Part shown: positions 15,458-21,607 of the stretch, piece by piece
Position numbering within the stretch: the stretch's first letter is position 1
Layout of the letters: each line of letters begins with the position of its first letter
DNA from: CABMGO01 sp964408125
Lineage (GTDB): Archaea; Nanobdellota; Nanobdellia; Pacearchaeales; GW2011-AR1
Length of the DNA stretch: 27,750 nt
Direction: 5' to 3'
NCBI GenBank assembly: GCA_964408125.1
Contig: CAYOYC010000009.1
Span: 1-27,750 of the forward strand
The notes under the pieces: generated by a model
The model's input: the letters and a program-made list of their open reading frames with translations, nothing else
Database searches by the model: none
What the model was told of the DNA's origin: nothing
Made by a program: the position numbers and the translations under genes

Positions 15458-15694
15458 TTATTTTATTCTAAATAAGGTAGGCGGTCTCATTCGTATTAAT
15501 TCAACATCATCGGTCTTGGGGTAGTATTTGGCAACATCATATTCTGGATTCCTTCTCAATATTCCATCAGTTCTACGTACAAATTTTTCCCTTTCATTTT
15601 TAGAATACCCAAAACACCTAGGGAATCCCCTTTCTCTAGTTTGAATATCCTGTGCATGTTTCCTTCTCGCTACAACATAATACAATGATATCAT
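15458..15694 (-). CDS. Small basic hypothetical protein
   Basis: A 78-aa protein starting MISLYYVVARRKHAQDI and ending MRPPTLFRIK, rich in Arg, Lys and Tyr. The frame is open further back, to a TTG and an ATG inside the aminopeptidase gene. The ATG at 15694 avoids that overlap and sits 28 nt past the end of that gene. No family is recognised. The segment GFPRCFGYSKNEREKFVRRT is basic and could contact nucleic acid. It is most likely the last gene of the aminopeptidase operon. Confidence 0.45.
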   Translation of the reverse strand: MISLYYVVARRKHAQDIQTRERGFPRCFGYSKNEREKFVRRTDGILRRNPEYDVAKYYPKTDDVELIRMRPPTLFRIK

Positions 15695-15722
15695 AAAATT
15701 ATGAGCTGGCTTAAGATGGTTA

Positions 15723-16802
15723 TTACAACTTCCATTCCCCGTTCTCCTGTATAACTTTTCCATCCACAATAAGTTTTGCTTTCTTCATTGATTTGACAAT
15801 ATCCCAATGTATCGCAGAATCATTTCCTCCACCATTATCCCTGTAAGCCATTCCTAATGCTAAGTGTATTGTCCCGCCGATTTTCTCGTCGAACAAAAGA
15901 TTATTCATATATTTGGTAACTTTCGGATTACATCCAATTCCAAGCTCTCCAACATAAGATGCATTCTCATCAGTAGCTAACATTTCCTTCAAGAAATCTT
16001 CATTTTTAGAAGCTTTAGATTCTACAACTTTTCCGTTTTCAAATCTCAAATAAATATCACAAACCTCTTTCCCGTTTTCAATAGAGCTATAATCAAATTT
16101 AATCCAGCCGTTCAAACTTTCTCTAACCGGTGCCATGAAAACTTCTCCCGCAGGCATATTATCAAAACCCATATCACTAATAGCCCTGTCTCCGTGTACT
16201 TTCATTTTCAAGTCCACTCCTTCGCCAACCAAATGTACCGAAGAGTTTTTCTTGAATTTTGAAAGCATTTTATCAATAATTATTTGCAATTTCTTCCAGT
16301 CAACACCAATTGTTGCGCCATAAACAAAATTTTCATATTCAGTCAAAGACATTTCAGCGTCTTGCGCTAGAGCCAAGCACGGATAAGCAATAGTACATCT
16401 TTTTATTTTGTCTTTTTCATTACAGACATAATCTGAAATCTTATGAGTTATTTTTCCACGAGCAGTCATCTTTTTAGAATCACAACTTGTTAGTTCTCGC
16501 GTATTTGTTTCAGTACTAACGCCAATATATCCATTAGCTTGTTTTATAGTATCAAACCAATAATCTGGAAAATATTCAAGTTGTTCTTTTGTCGCGTATT
16601 TATAGAAAAAGTCATTTACATCCGGTAGTCCAATTTTAACAATCGGAATTGCTCTTTGTAGAATAATTTCTTTATATAGTTCAACTAAAAAAGGAATCGC
16701 TTCACTACTACCAGAAATAATTACCTTATGCCCAGGTTTAACATTAACTCCTCGTCTTACAGCGAGCTGTGCAAGTTTGCGAGTCCGAATATCAGTTGGC
16801 AT
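15723..16802 (-). CDS. M29-family metal-dependent aminopeptidase
   Basis: A 359-aa protein of the AmpS/PepS (peptidase M29) family, which removes N-terminal residues from peptides in the cytoplasm. Diagnostic stretches are MPAGEVFMAP (metal-binding Glu), YVGELGIGCNP (second Glu), GGTIHLALGMAY (His) and SAIHWDIV (His-x-Asp). The N-terminal domain carries VNVKPGHKVIISGS. The length is a little under the typical 365-410. The frame opens with a TTG at 16820, but I choose the ATG at 16802, which has the Shine-Dalgarno-like TTGGGGAAAG just upstream and overlaps the preceding gene by 11 nt rather than 29. It is co-transcribed with two unknown small genes. Confidence 0.9.
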   Translation of the reverse strand: MPTDIRTRKLAQLAVRRGVNVKPGHKVIISGSSEAIPFLVELYKEIILQRAIPIVKIGLPDVNDFFYKYATKEQLEYFPDYWFDTIKQANGYIGVSTETNTRELTSCDSKKMTARGKITHKISDYVCNEKDKIKRCTIAYPCLALAQDAEMSLTEYENFVYGATIGVDWKKLQIIIDKMLSKFKKNSSVHLVGEGVDLKMKVHGDRAISDMGFDNMPAGEVFMAPVRESLNGWIKFDYSSIENGKEVCDIYLRFENGKVVESKASKNEDFLKEMLATDENASYVGELGIGCNPKVTKYMNNLLFDEKIGGTIHLALGMAYRDNGGGNDSAIHWDIVKSMKKAKLIVDGKVIQENGEWKL

Positions 16803-17064
16803 GTCTTTCCCCAATCCCAAAAAGAATATTAGTTAAACCTTGCAAGTGGTGTTTTAAAACTCTTACTTCTAGCAACGCAGTTTGCTTCATTCTTTCCCCT
16901 TCATTTTTAATACCACAAAGTCTTAATCTTTCCTCTTTATACTGCTCGAACGTAATATGGGAGATATCTAATTCAAGGTCACTAAGACCATAGTTTTTCT
17001 GGTACGCTCCAATAAAACCCACAACTTTTCTCTCTTCTTCTACATAATAATCTTTCAAGCTCAT
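16792..17064 (-). CDS. Small hypothetical protein, aminopeptidase operon
   Basis: A 90-aa, helical, charged protein (MSLKDYYVEEERKVVGFIGA, then ITFEQYKEERLRLCGIKNEG). No family is recognised. The frame opens with TTG at 17082, inside the preceding gene. The ATG at 17064 begins 1 nt after that gene's TAA, so I take it as the start. It overlaps the aminopeptidase start by 11 nt. Tight packing suggests a shared mRNA and possibly a physical partner, but nothing in the sequence shows a function. Confidence 0.5.
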   Translation of the reverse strand: MSLKDYYVEEERKVVGFIGAYQKNYGLSDLELDISHITFEQYKEERLRLCGIKNEGERMKQTALLEVRVLKHHLQGLTNILFGIGERHAN

Positions 17065-17065
17065 T

Positions 17066-17350
17066 TTATCTAGACCCACCAAGACGGGTCACAACATGGT
17101 TTATTGCATATTGTTGCGCTATACGTGCCAAATTTGATCTAGCAGTTACTTCATTATCAACAAGACCATAATCTGTTCTTTCAGTACCAGAAACTATAGC
17201 TAATAAACGATATTTTTCACCTTCAGGTCTAGCATGAAATGTATAAAGGCAAGTAGGGGGTCTCATCAGTCTCATCACATTACAAACGAGGACTCCTTCT
17301 GGAGTTTTATCTAGGACGATATCATATGTGGTTTTGATGTGTCTTTTCAT
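17066..17350 (-). CDS. Small hypothetical protein, first gene of the aminopeptidase operon
   Basis: A 94-aa mixed alpha/beta protein (YDIVLDKTPEGVLVCNVMRL, then CLYTFHARPEGEKYRLLAIV, then TARSNLARIAQQYAINHVVT). The alternating strands and a final helix would suit a small ferredoxin-like fold. No family is recognised. No TATA box lies at the usual 26 bp. The best one (GTTTTTAAAG near 17434) implies a leader of about 60 nt, and this leader contains a nested hairpin. That is unlike most other first genes here, so the operon may be regulated differently. Confidence 0.5.
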   Translation of the reverse strand: MKRHIKTTYDIVLDKTPEGVLVCNVMRLMRPPTCLYTFHARPEGEKYRLLAIVSGTERTDYGLVDNEVTARSNLARIAQQYAINHVVTRLGGSR

Positions 17351-17369
17351 ATTTTACTCAGAATTCTAT

Positions 17370-17405
17370 GGTGATTCTTTACCGACTATTAGTCAATCAA
17401 TCACC
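17370..17405. promoter_or_regulatory. Nested hairpin in the leader of the aminopeptidase operon
   Basis: The outer arms GGTGATT (17370-17376) and AATCACC (17399-17405) pair over 7 bp. Between them GACT (17384-17387) and AGTC (17391-17394) form a 4-bp stem with an ATT loop. It lies between the only plausible TATA box (about 17430-17438) and the start codon at 17350. It could be an RNA structure or a bipartite operator. Confidence 0.4.
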
Positions 17406-17452
17406 TTCATTAATTAGTGTTTTTCGACTTTAAAAACTTTTAGAATATGAAA

Positions 17453-17470
17453 TGAGCCTGCTAGGATTTG
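17453..17470 (-). repeat. Extra copy of the tRNA-Ile 3' end (attachment-site-like)
   Basis: On the minus strand the 18 nt CAAATCCTAGCAGGCTCA match tRNA positions 56-73 (17532-17549) at 17 of 18 bases. Similarity stops abruptly on the T-loop side. The copies lie 79 bp apart in the same orientation. This is the shape left by integration at a tRNA 3' end. Confidence 0.5.
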
Positions 17471-17531
17471 TCTTTCTCTTTAGATATGATCCCACAGGGA
17501 AACCTCGGTGAAAAATCGTTTATTATAAAAG

Positions 17532-17625
17532 TGAGCCCGCTAGGATTTGAACCTAGGACCCCCGCCGTTCTAAATATTTTTCATTTTTATCAGGACGGTG
17601 CACTACCAGGCTGTGCTACGGGCTC
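17532..17625 (-). tRNA. tRNA-Ile(GAU) with a 20-nt intron
   Basis: The acceptor stem is GAGCCCG / CGGGCTC with discriminator A and no encoded CCA. The D-arm GCAC...GTGC, T-arm CTAGG TTCAAAT CCTAG, and anticodon stem CCGTC / GGCGG (one G-U pair) all form. The anticodon GAT is at 17591-17589, giving tRNA-Ile. The loop is interrupted between positions 37 and 38 by the 20 nt at 17568-17587. Splicing there yields a normal 74-nt tRNA with a 5-nt variable loop. The precursor forms a 4-bp helix CTGA/TTAG flanked by 3-nt bulges TAA and AAC, and the cuts fall after the second base of each. This is the canonical archaeal bulge-helix-bulge. A TATA box lies 26 bp upstream. Confidence 0.9.
17568..17587 (-). 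other. tRNA-Ile intron (bulge-helix-bulge type)
   Basis: The 20-nt intron AAAATGAAAAATATTTAGAA sits at the canonical 37/38 position. The inner intron helix beyond the 5' bulge is weak (AAAT against ATAT), so the motif may be of the relaxed hBH type. Confidence 0.7.
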
Positions 17626-17645
17626 ACAAGAAAGCGAGTTTTTTT

Positions 17646-17873
17646 TCATTTAAAACTCTTTCTGTATTGCTCATATTTAGCAATATGCTTAGGATTTGCG
17701 GGTTTTATAAGAGTCATAAATTTGTGGAACATCTCGTCTCCTCTCAATGCTACGGTGTGAACTATCTTCCTATTTTTACCCTGCGGGATATTCTCTCCAT
17801 AAATAGTTGCTTTTAAACTCAACTCATTAAGAATACAATGTATCTGCTCTGCTAATCTTTGGTTATAATAATT
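17646..17873 (-). pseudogene. C-terminal remnant of a LAGLIDADG-like endonuclease
   Basis: Seventy-five codons with no start codon until far inside end at TGA 17648-17646. They begin directly after, and in frame with, the TAG that ends the Hsp20-like gene. The product starts NYYNQRLAEQIHCILNELSL, continues KATIYGENIPQ and VHTVALRGDEMFHKFM, and ends LIKPANPKHIAKYEQYRK. A helix, then a strand, then F-x-x-x-I-x-P-x-N-P-x-H-x-x-K-Y matches the C-terminal half of LAGLIDADG homing endonucleases. No N-terminal half or LAGLIDADG helix is present, so it would be an inactive scrap. It could instead be a readthrough extension of the Hsp20-like protein. Its end overlaps the TATA box of the tRNA gene. Confidence 0.5.
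17647..17655 (-). promoter_or_regulatory. TATA box of the tRNA-Ile gene
   Basis: The minus strand reads TTTTAAATG, centred 26 bp before the tRNA 5' end, overlapping the last codons of the endonuclease remnant. Confidence 0.55.
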
Positions 17874-18515
17874 CTACCCTTTCAATTTCAAGAAAACGAT
17901 ATCATCCTTTACACTAACCCCAAGAATCTCAACTTTCATCGGAATAATTTTTACGTAGCATCTATCTTTAGAATATGCTTTTAACTCAATACTTTGTTCA
18001 AGCTTAGTAATCGCAATGTCTTTCCTAGACTTAACACCAGGAGCCTCAATTTCATACACGATACCCTCAGGAAGTCTTCTTATGGTTGATTTAGCCCCAA
18101 CTCTTTTTAATTTAGATCTTCTGTTTCGTTCACTTTCAGGAATTTCTTCAATTAATTCGTTCCCGTGCGGCAACTGAACATTCAGATTATTTTGTCCAGG
18201 ACCAATCATTTGCATTTTCGGCATCCCAGTAGAAATCTGTATTTTAAATCCACGTGGCTTTCCAGCATTTGCATTCTCTAGTTTGTTTATATCGCCCATC
18301 TCTTTTTCTATTTGTTTCATTAAGTTGCCGACTATTCCATTCAATCCAAACGGCAAATTCATCTGTTTTACAGCCTGTTGAATCTCATCATCTTTTCCAA
18401 GCATTCCAAAGTTCTCTTCAACTTCTTGCTTTTTCAAAGAATAATTACACCAAGGACAATATCTAAACTTCCTCTCTACCTTCTCCCCACAACCTGGACA
18501 CTTTTTTTCGAACAT
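17874..18515 (-). CDS. Zinc-ribbon / Hsp20-like (alpha-crystallin type) protein
   Basis: A 213-aa protein. The N-terminal zinc ribbon is CPGCGEKVERKFRYCPWC, with two C-x-x-C knuckles (residues about 6-23). The middle is low-complexity and Gly/Asn/Met-rich. The C-terminal 70 residues form a beta-sandwich of the Hsp20/CS type: IRRLPEGIVYEIEAPGV, then DIAITKLEQSIELKAYSK, then ILGVSVKDDIVFLKLKG, where VYEIEAPGV and the closing strand match archaeal Hsp20. It lacks the C-terminal I-x-I tail of oligomerising small heat-shock proteins. It is probably a co-chaperone or adaptor rather than a classical Hsp20. The stop is TAG, and the frame remains open for 75 codons beyond it. Confidence 0.75.
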   Translation of the reverse strand: MFEKKCPGCGEKVERKFRYCPWCNYSLKKQEVEENFGMLGKDDEIQQAVKQMNLPFGLNGIVGNLMKQIEKEMGDINKLENANAGKPRGFKIQISTGMPKMQMIGPGQNNLNVQLPHGNELIEEIPESERNRRSKLKRVGAKSTIRRLPEGIVYEIEAPGVKSRKDIAITKLEQSIELKAYSKDRCYVKIIPMKVEILGVSVKDDIVFLKLKG

Positions 18516-18534
18516 AAGAATATCAATACTATTT

Positions 18535-18544
18535 ATTTTAAAAG
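18535..18544 (-). promoter_or_regulatory. TATA box of the Hsp20-like gene
   Basis: The minus strand reads CTTTTAAAAT, centred 25 bp before the ATG at 18515. Confidence 0.6.
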
Positions 18545-18560
18545 GCTTGTGTATTTGAAA

Positions 18561-19205
18561 TTAGAGTATTTTACTCAGTTCATTTACGTTTCTAAGCACA
18601 TTTTCAGCACCAGCTATCATCAAATCTTTTTTAGAAACTGCGCCAGTCAATACTCCAATACTATCCATTTTTGCTTTATTAGCGGCAATTTGGTCGAATC
18701 TAGAATCCCCTACCATTAGGCACCGAGAGGGATCTGTTTTTAATTTTCTAGCAGCAAGAAGCAATTGATCCGGATTTGGTTTTCCTTTTTTAACATCATC
18801 TATCGTAACAATAACACCAAATAAATTTCTCAGCTCTTTAGTTGTAACCTGGAACAAACTAGCAAATGATGATCCGGTAGCAATTGCTAATTTATATTTT
18901 TTGCTTAGTTTTCTTATACTGGGCTCTACTCCTTTAAATAAAAGACTTTTTTTTGTTATTAATGAGAAAAATATATTTCTTCTTTCCATTCTTAGGTCAA
19001 TTATTGTATCTTTTAACCCGTACTTCTTCTTTAAAAATAATAAAATTGTTTTTGTTGGGGCACCAGCATAAGCATCTATATCAAAATCTTTAATATCTAT
19101 ATGTCTATTTCTTAACAATATCTTAAAAGATTGTCTGCTAGCGGGAAGTGTATCTACAAGTGTCCCATCTAAATCGAAGATAATAGCTTTGTACTCTTTT
19201 TTCAT
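18561..19205 (-). CDS. HAD-superfamily hydrolase, phosphoglycolate-phosphatase type
   Basis: A 214-aa protein with all four HAD motifs. Motif I is IIFDLDGTLVDT (D11, D13), and motif II is LAIATGSS. The motif III lysine lies in KKGKPNPD, and motif IV is CLMVGDSRFDQ. A helical cap of the C1 type sits between motifs I and II (about residues 20-85). These enzymes dephosphorylate small metabolites such as phosphoglycolate, sugar phosphates or nucleotides; the substrate is not decidable here. It has its own leaderless TATA promoter and lies in the same direction as the TrmB gene upstream, with 30 bp between them. Confidence 0.88.
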   Translation of the reverse strand: MKKEYKAIIFDLDGTLVDTLPASRQSFKILLRNRHIDIKDFDIDAYAGAPTKTILLFLKKKYGLKDTIIDLRMERRNIFFSLITKKSLLFKGVEPSIRKLSKKYKLAIATGSSFASLFQVTTKELRNLFGVIVTIDDVKKGKPNPDQLLLAARKLKTDPSRCLMVGDSRFDQIAANKAKMDSIGVLTGAVSKKDLMIAGAENVLRNVNELSKIL

Positions 19206-19224
19206 ATTAATTGAAATCTTATTG

Positions 19225-19236
19225 CTTTTTTAAATT
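19225..19236 (-). promoter_or_regulatory. TATA box of the HAD hydrolase gene
   Basis: The minus strand reads AAATTTAAAAAG, centred 25-26 bp before the ATG at 19205. Confidence 0.55.
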
Positions 19237-19958
19237 TAGTCGTGTGCACTTTTCCAAATCATTCCAAAATGTTTTCTATATCCGTCCGCAATTTCTTTTT
19301 GTTTTATTAAAATAGCTAATGGATTTTGTTTATTCCATAGAATAATAGCGACCTTATCTCCATAGATATTAACCGCAACCGGAGAAGAATATTTTTCAGG
19401 TAAGTATCTTATTTCGGATAATGGTATCTTTTGATGTTTATTTTCTACTTCTTTATTAAAAATTATTTTCGTTTTAATTTTTTTAGCTAATCTTTTTTTA
19501 TCGAACCAGTGAAAATAAAACTCCAAACTTTCATACGCAATTCTAGAAGCTCCAATAATTAAGATTTCTTTACCTTCGGATAACTGGTCTTCAAAAACAG
19601 ATTTTAATCCATCTTTCCCTTTAAAAAAGAACGTATCTTCTTTTTGTTTTTCTTTAACACTGTTAAAAACATCTACCATCGAAGGCAAAAGTTCATTTAT
19701 TTCATCCTCTTTTTCTTTTATTATTTCTAAAAATCTATTTGGATTAGAAGCGCTAAATATCTTTTTCCCATTTTCAACCATATAGCCAATTAGCCCCTTT
19801 TTAATTAGTCTATCCATTGTATCATAAATAACCCTTCTATGCAAACCAGTTATTTTTGATATTGTTCCGGCAGGTTTAGGACCCATTTCTAATAACGAAG
19901 AATATATTTTTGACTCATTATCTGTTAATCCGGCTGATTTTAGTTTTGAAAGATCCAT
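19236..19958 (-). CDS. TrmB-family transcriptional regulator
   Basis: A 240-aa protein. The N-terminal winged helix (about residues 5-75) contains LTDNESKIYSSLLEMGPKPA, then ISKITGLHRRVIYDTMDRLI, then a KKGLIGYMVENGKKIFSAS wing. This is the TrmB signature. A coiled coil (about 78-105) joins it to a C-terminal effector domain with ILIIGASRIAYESLEFYF and SSPVAVNIYGDKVAIILWN, which resembles the phospholipase-D-like domain of TrmB proteins. Family members usually sense sugars or metabolites and repress or activate neighbouring genes. It faces the 344-aa gene across an 87-bp gap with a palindrome, so it may control that gene and itself. Confidence 0.88.
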   Translation of the reverse strand: MDLSKLKSAGLTDNESKIYSSLLEMGPKPAGTISKITGLHRRVIYDTMDRLIKKGLIGYMVENGKKIFSASNPNRFLEIIKEKEDEINELLPSMVDVFNSVKEKQKEDTFFFKGKDGLKSVFEDQLSEGKEILIIGASRIAYESLEFYFHWFDKKRLAKKIKTKIIFNKEVENKHQKIPLSEIRYLPEKYSSPVAVNIYGDKVAIILWNKQNPLAILIKQKEIADGYRKHFGMIWKSAHD

Positions 19959-19978
19959 AGAAATTATAATCTTTCTTT

Positions 19979-19988
19979 ATTTATATAT
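19979..19988 (-). promoter_or_regulatory. TATA box of the TrmB-family gene
   Basis: The minus strand reads ATATATAAAT, centred 26 bp before the ATG at 19958. Confidence 0.6.
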
Positions 19989-19993
19989 CTTGT

Positions 19994-20009
19994 GGTGACT
20001 AATATCACC
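19994..20009. promoter_or_regulatory. Palindrome between the TrmB gene and the divergent gene, candidate operator
   Basis: GGTGA (19994-19998) and TCACC (20005-20009) form a perfect 5-bp inverted repeat with a 6-bp spacer. It lies just outside the TATA box of the TrmB gene and about 10 bp outside that of the opposite gene, so one bound dimer could affect both. Confidence 0.45.
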
Positions 20010-20017
20010 GCATAAAC

Positions 20018-20027
20018 GTATATACCA
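20018..20027 (+). promoter_or_regulatory. TATA-like element of the 344-aa gene
   Basis: CGTATATACC is centred 24 bp before the ATG at 20046. It is weaker than the other boxes here. Confidence 0.45.
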
Positions 20028-20045
20028 ATAAGAATATAGATAGTT

Positions 20046-21080
20046 ATGGAAAAGAAATCATTTTTCAAAGAAAGAACAAAAAGCGAAATAACTGATCTTA
20101 GAGTCAGAGACGTATTCGCATCTCGTGGATTGGTAGATGGAATTTCGGCTCTATCTCCGCAAGAAGCATTAGCGGTTAAGGTTCCAGTTACACCTCTGAA
20201 TTTTTTCAAAAACGTCGCAGATGGCGCAGAGGCCTCCAGGAAATGTTACAAGCATGGAGATGAAATAATTTTAAGTCAACCCAGAACACAAGGAGAGGCC
20301 TATATGTGCCGAGAAATACCATTAGCTATTCGTGCTAGAGACTTCTCCAGATTGACAACAATGAGGGAAGAAGACATAGATTACGTTGCCTACAGTTTTA
20401 GACCCGTTCAAGGAAGAGATACAGAAAAAAGAAGAGTGCCATTTGTTTGGCTGTTAGAAGGTGCAAGAATATTTGCTTACGCAGAAAATATGGCTAGTGG
20501 AATAAAAGTTGAGCCCTACGCAGACTCTGTTCGGGCAAGAAGAGAGGGATCAGATGTTGTTGTAGCTGTTCCATCAAGAACTAAGAGAAAATCAAGATAC
20601 AAAATGAAACTTGAGCACGTGGCAACAGAAGGAGTTACGGAAAGAAGAGCTGTCGCCTGGAGTTTACGAAGCCAATTTAATTCTGAAAATAGCATTGCTC
20701 ATAGTACATATAATATTAGATATACATTTGATCAAGGCGCAGAAGGAAGCGATGTGTTCACATTCTACCCGCATGATATAGCAGGATATTATGCAACAAT
20801 AAACCATTATTTAAAACAACATAACCCAACTCCGCTTGAGATGTCACCCATTGCCTTACCCTCTAGAATGATGGCAGATTTTTATATGAAACTATGTAAT
20901 AATGTTCTAATTTATGATGGATTTTTAACATCTAAAGATAAGATGAGGAAGCTACATATAGATGAAAAATCTATACTAATCGCAAGAGCTATTGGAAAAT
21001 ATGGACACGATGCAACAATGTTTGCAGATGGCGCAAGAGATGGAAAACTTAAAGACTATAATTGGACCGTCAGAAATTAG
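20046..21080 (+). CDS. Large hypothetical protein, possibly TrmB-regulated
   Basis: A 344-aa soluble basic protein with no family I can name. Features seen are an N-terminal helical section, a central VVVAVPSRTKRKSRYKMKLE, and later IRYTFDQGAEGSDVFTFYPH then DIAGYYATINHYLK. The order of these parts, a V-P-S-R-x-x-R-x-x-x-Y-K strand pair, then a gap, then F-Y-P-H-D-I-A-G-Y, recalls the layout of SWIM-type zinc domains (C-x-C...C-x-H followed by an I-A helix). Only the final His is kept, so any relation is degenerate. It is transcribed divergently from the TrmB regulator across a palindrome and is followed by a terminator-like hairpin. Confidence 0.55.
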   Translation: MEKKSFFKERTKSEITDLRVRDVFASRGLVDGISALSPQEALAVKVPVTPLNFFKNVADGAEASRKCYKHGDEIILSQPRTQGEAYMCREIPLAIRARDFSRLTTMREEDIDYVAYSFRPVQGRDTEKRRVPFVWLLEGARIFAYAENMASGIKVEPYADSVRARREGSDVVVAVPSRTKRKSRYKMKLEHVATEGVTERRAVAWSLRSQFNSENSIAHSTYNIRYTFDQGAEGSDVFTFYPHDIAGYYATINHYLKQHNPTPLEMSPIALPSRMMADFYMKLCNNVLIYDGFLTSKDKMRKLHIDEKSILIARAIGKYGHDATMFADGARDGKLKDYNWTVRN

Positions 21081-21094
21081 CTTATGTATTTTGA

Positions 21095-21116
21095 ACTAGG
21101 AAACTAGTCCTTTTTT
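21095..21116 (+). terminator. GNRA-capped hairpin with T-run
   Basis: ACTAG (21095-21099) and CTAGT (21104-21108) pair around a GAAA tetraloop, then CC and six T (21111-21116). It follows the 344-aa gene by 14 nt and sits between convergent genes, so it probably ends the plus-strand transcript. Confidence 0.5.
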
Positions 21117-21123
21117 GGTTTTA

Positions 21124-21573
21124 TTATTCCTTTCTAAGAAAATAACCACCGCAGTTTGAAGATTGACAATTGCAGGATACTCTATTCCCGCCCCTTTCTG
21201 TCAAATTATAATCAACTGTAATTTCTTCTCCCATTCTTATAGTTCTAACAGCAACCAATCTTGGTTCAATAGTTAAATCTAATTTTGTATTTGGATCACA
21301 TGAATGATTAATATAATTTAGAACTTCTTCATCTGAAACCCAACTATTATTTCCTATAAAGGCACATCTTGGACGTAACTCGTGGAATAAAACTTTTAGA
21401 GGGATGTCATAAAAGACCTCACCCTTATTAATATCTCTTTGAGTAAATATTCCCGTTCCGTGAATTTCGCTTGGAACTTTAAATAAAAATGGCTTGCAAA
21501 TATGTTTCCTAGATGATCTCTTTTTTTGCGTGCTCTCATGTGCATCTGTTGTTTTATTATATTCTGCTTCCAT
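21124..21573 (-). CDS. SET-domain protein (predicted lysine methyltransferase)
   Basis: A 149-aa protein. After a 25-residue basic tail, the SET domain shows FKVPSEIHGTGIFTQRDINK, then EVLNYINHSCDPNTKL (the NHSCDPN SAM-binding motif, 89-95), then LVAVRTIRMGEEITVDYNL (the catalytic Tyr of the DYN motif, 122). A post-SET-like cluster SCNCQSSNCGGYF (C134, C136, C141) closes it. SET proteins methylate lysines on histones or other proteins and are much commoner in eukaryotes; in archaea a few modify chromatin or ribosomal proteins. The I-SET insert is short. A GAGGG site lies 11 nt before the ATG. It is the last gene of the array, 34 nt after a radical SAM gene. Confidence 0.88.
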   Translation of the reverse strand: MEAEYNKTTDAHESTQKKRSSRKHICKPFLFKVPSEIHGTGIFTQRDINKGEVFYDIPLKVLFHELRPRCAFIGNNSWVSDEEVLNYINHSCDPNTKLDLTIEPRLVAVRTIRMGEEITVDYNLTERGGNRVSCNCQSSNCGGYFLRKE

Positions 21574-21607
21574 ATTGTTTTGCGCCCTCTTTTATTATTA
21601 AAGTTAT

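Noticed and set aside
16802..16820. TTG start of the aminopeptidase gene at 16820, and likewise TTG starts at 17082 and 15769
   Set aside because: Each is followed by an in-frame ATG that gives better spacing to neighbouring stops or ribosome-binding sites, so the TTG forms were not used.
17471..17531. A second, degenerate tRNA gene next to tRNA-Ile
   Set aside because: Only the last 18 nt match. No anticodon arm, D-arm or acceptor 5' strand can be folded upstream of the copy, so it is a fragment and not a tRNA.
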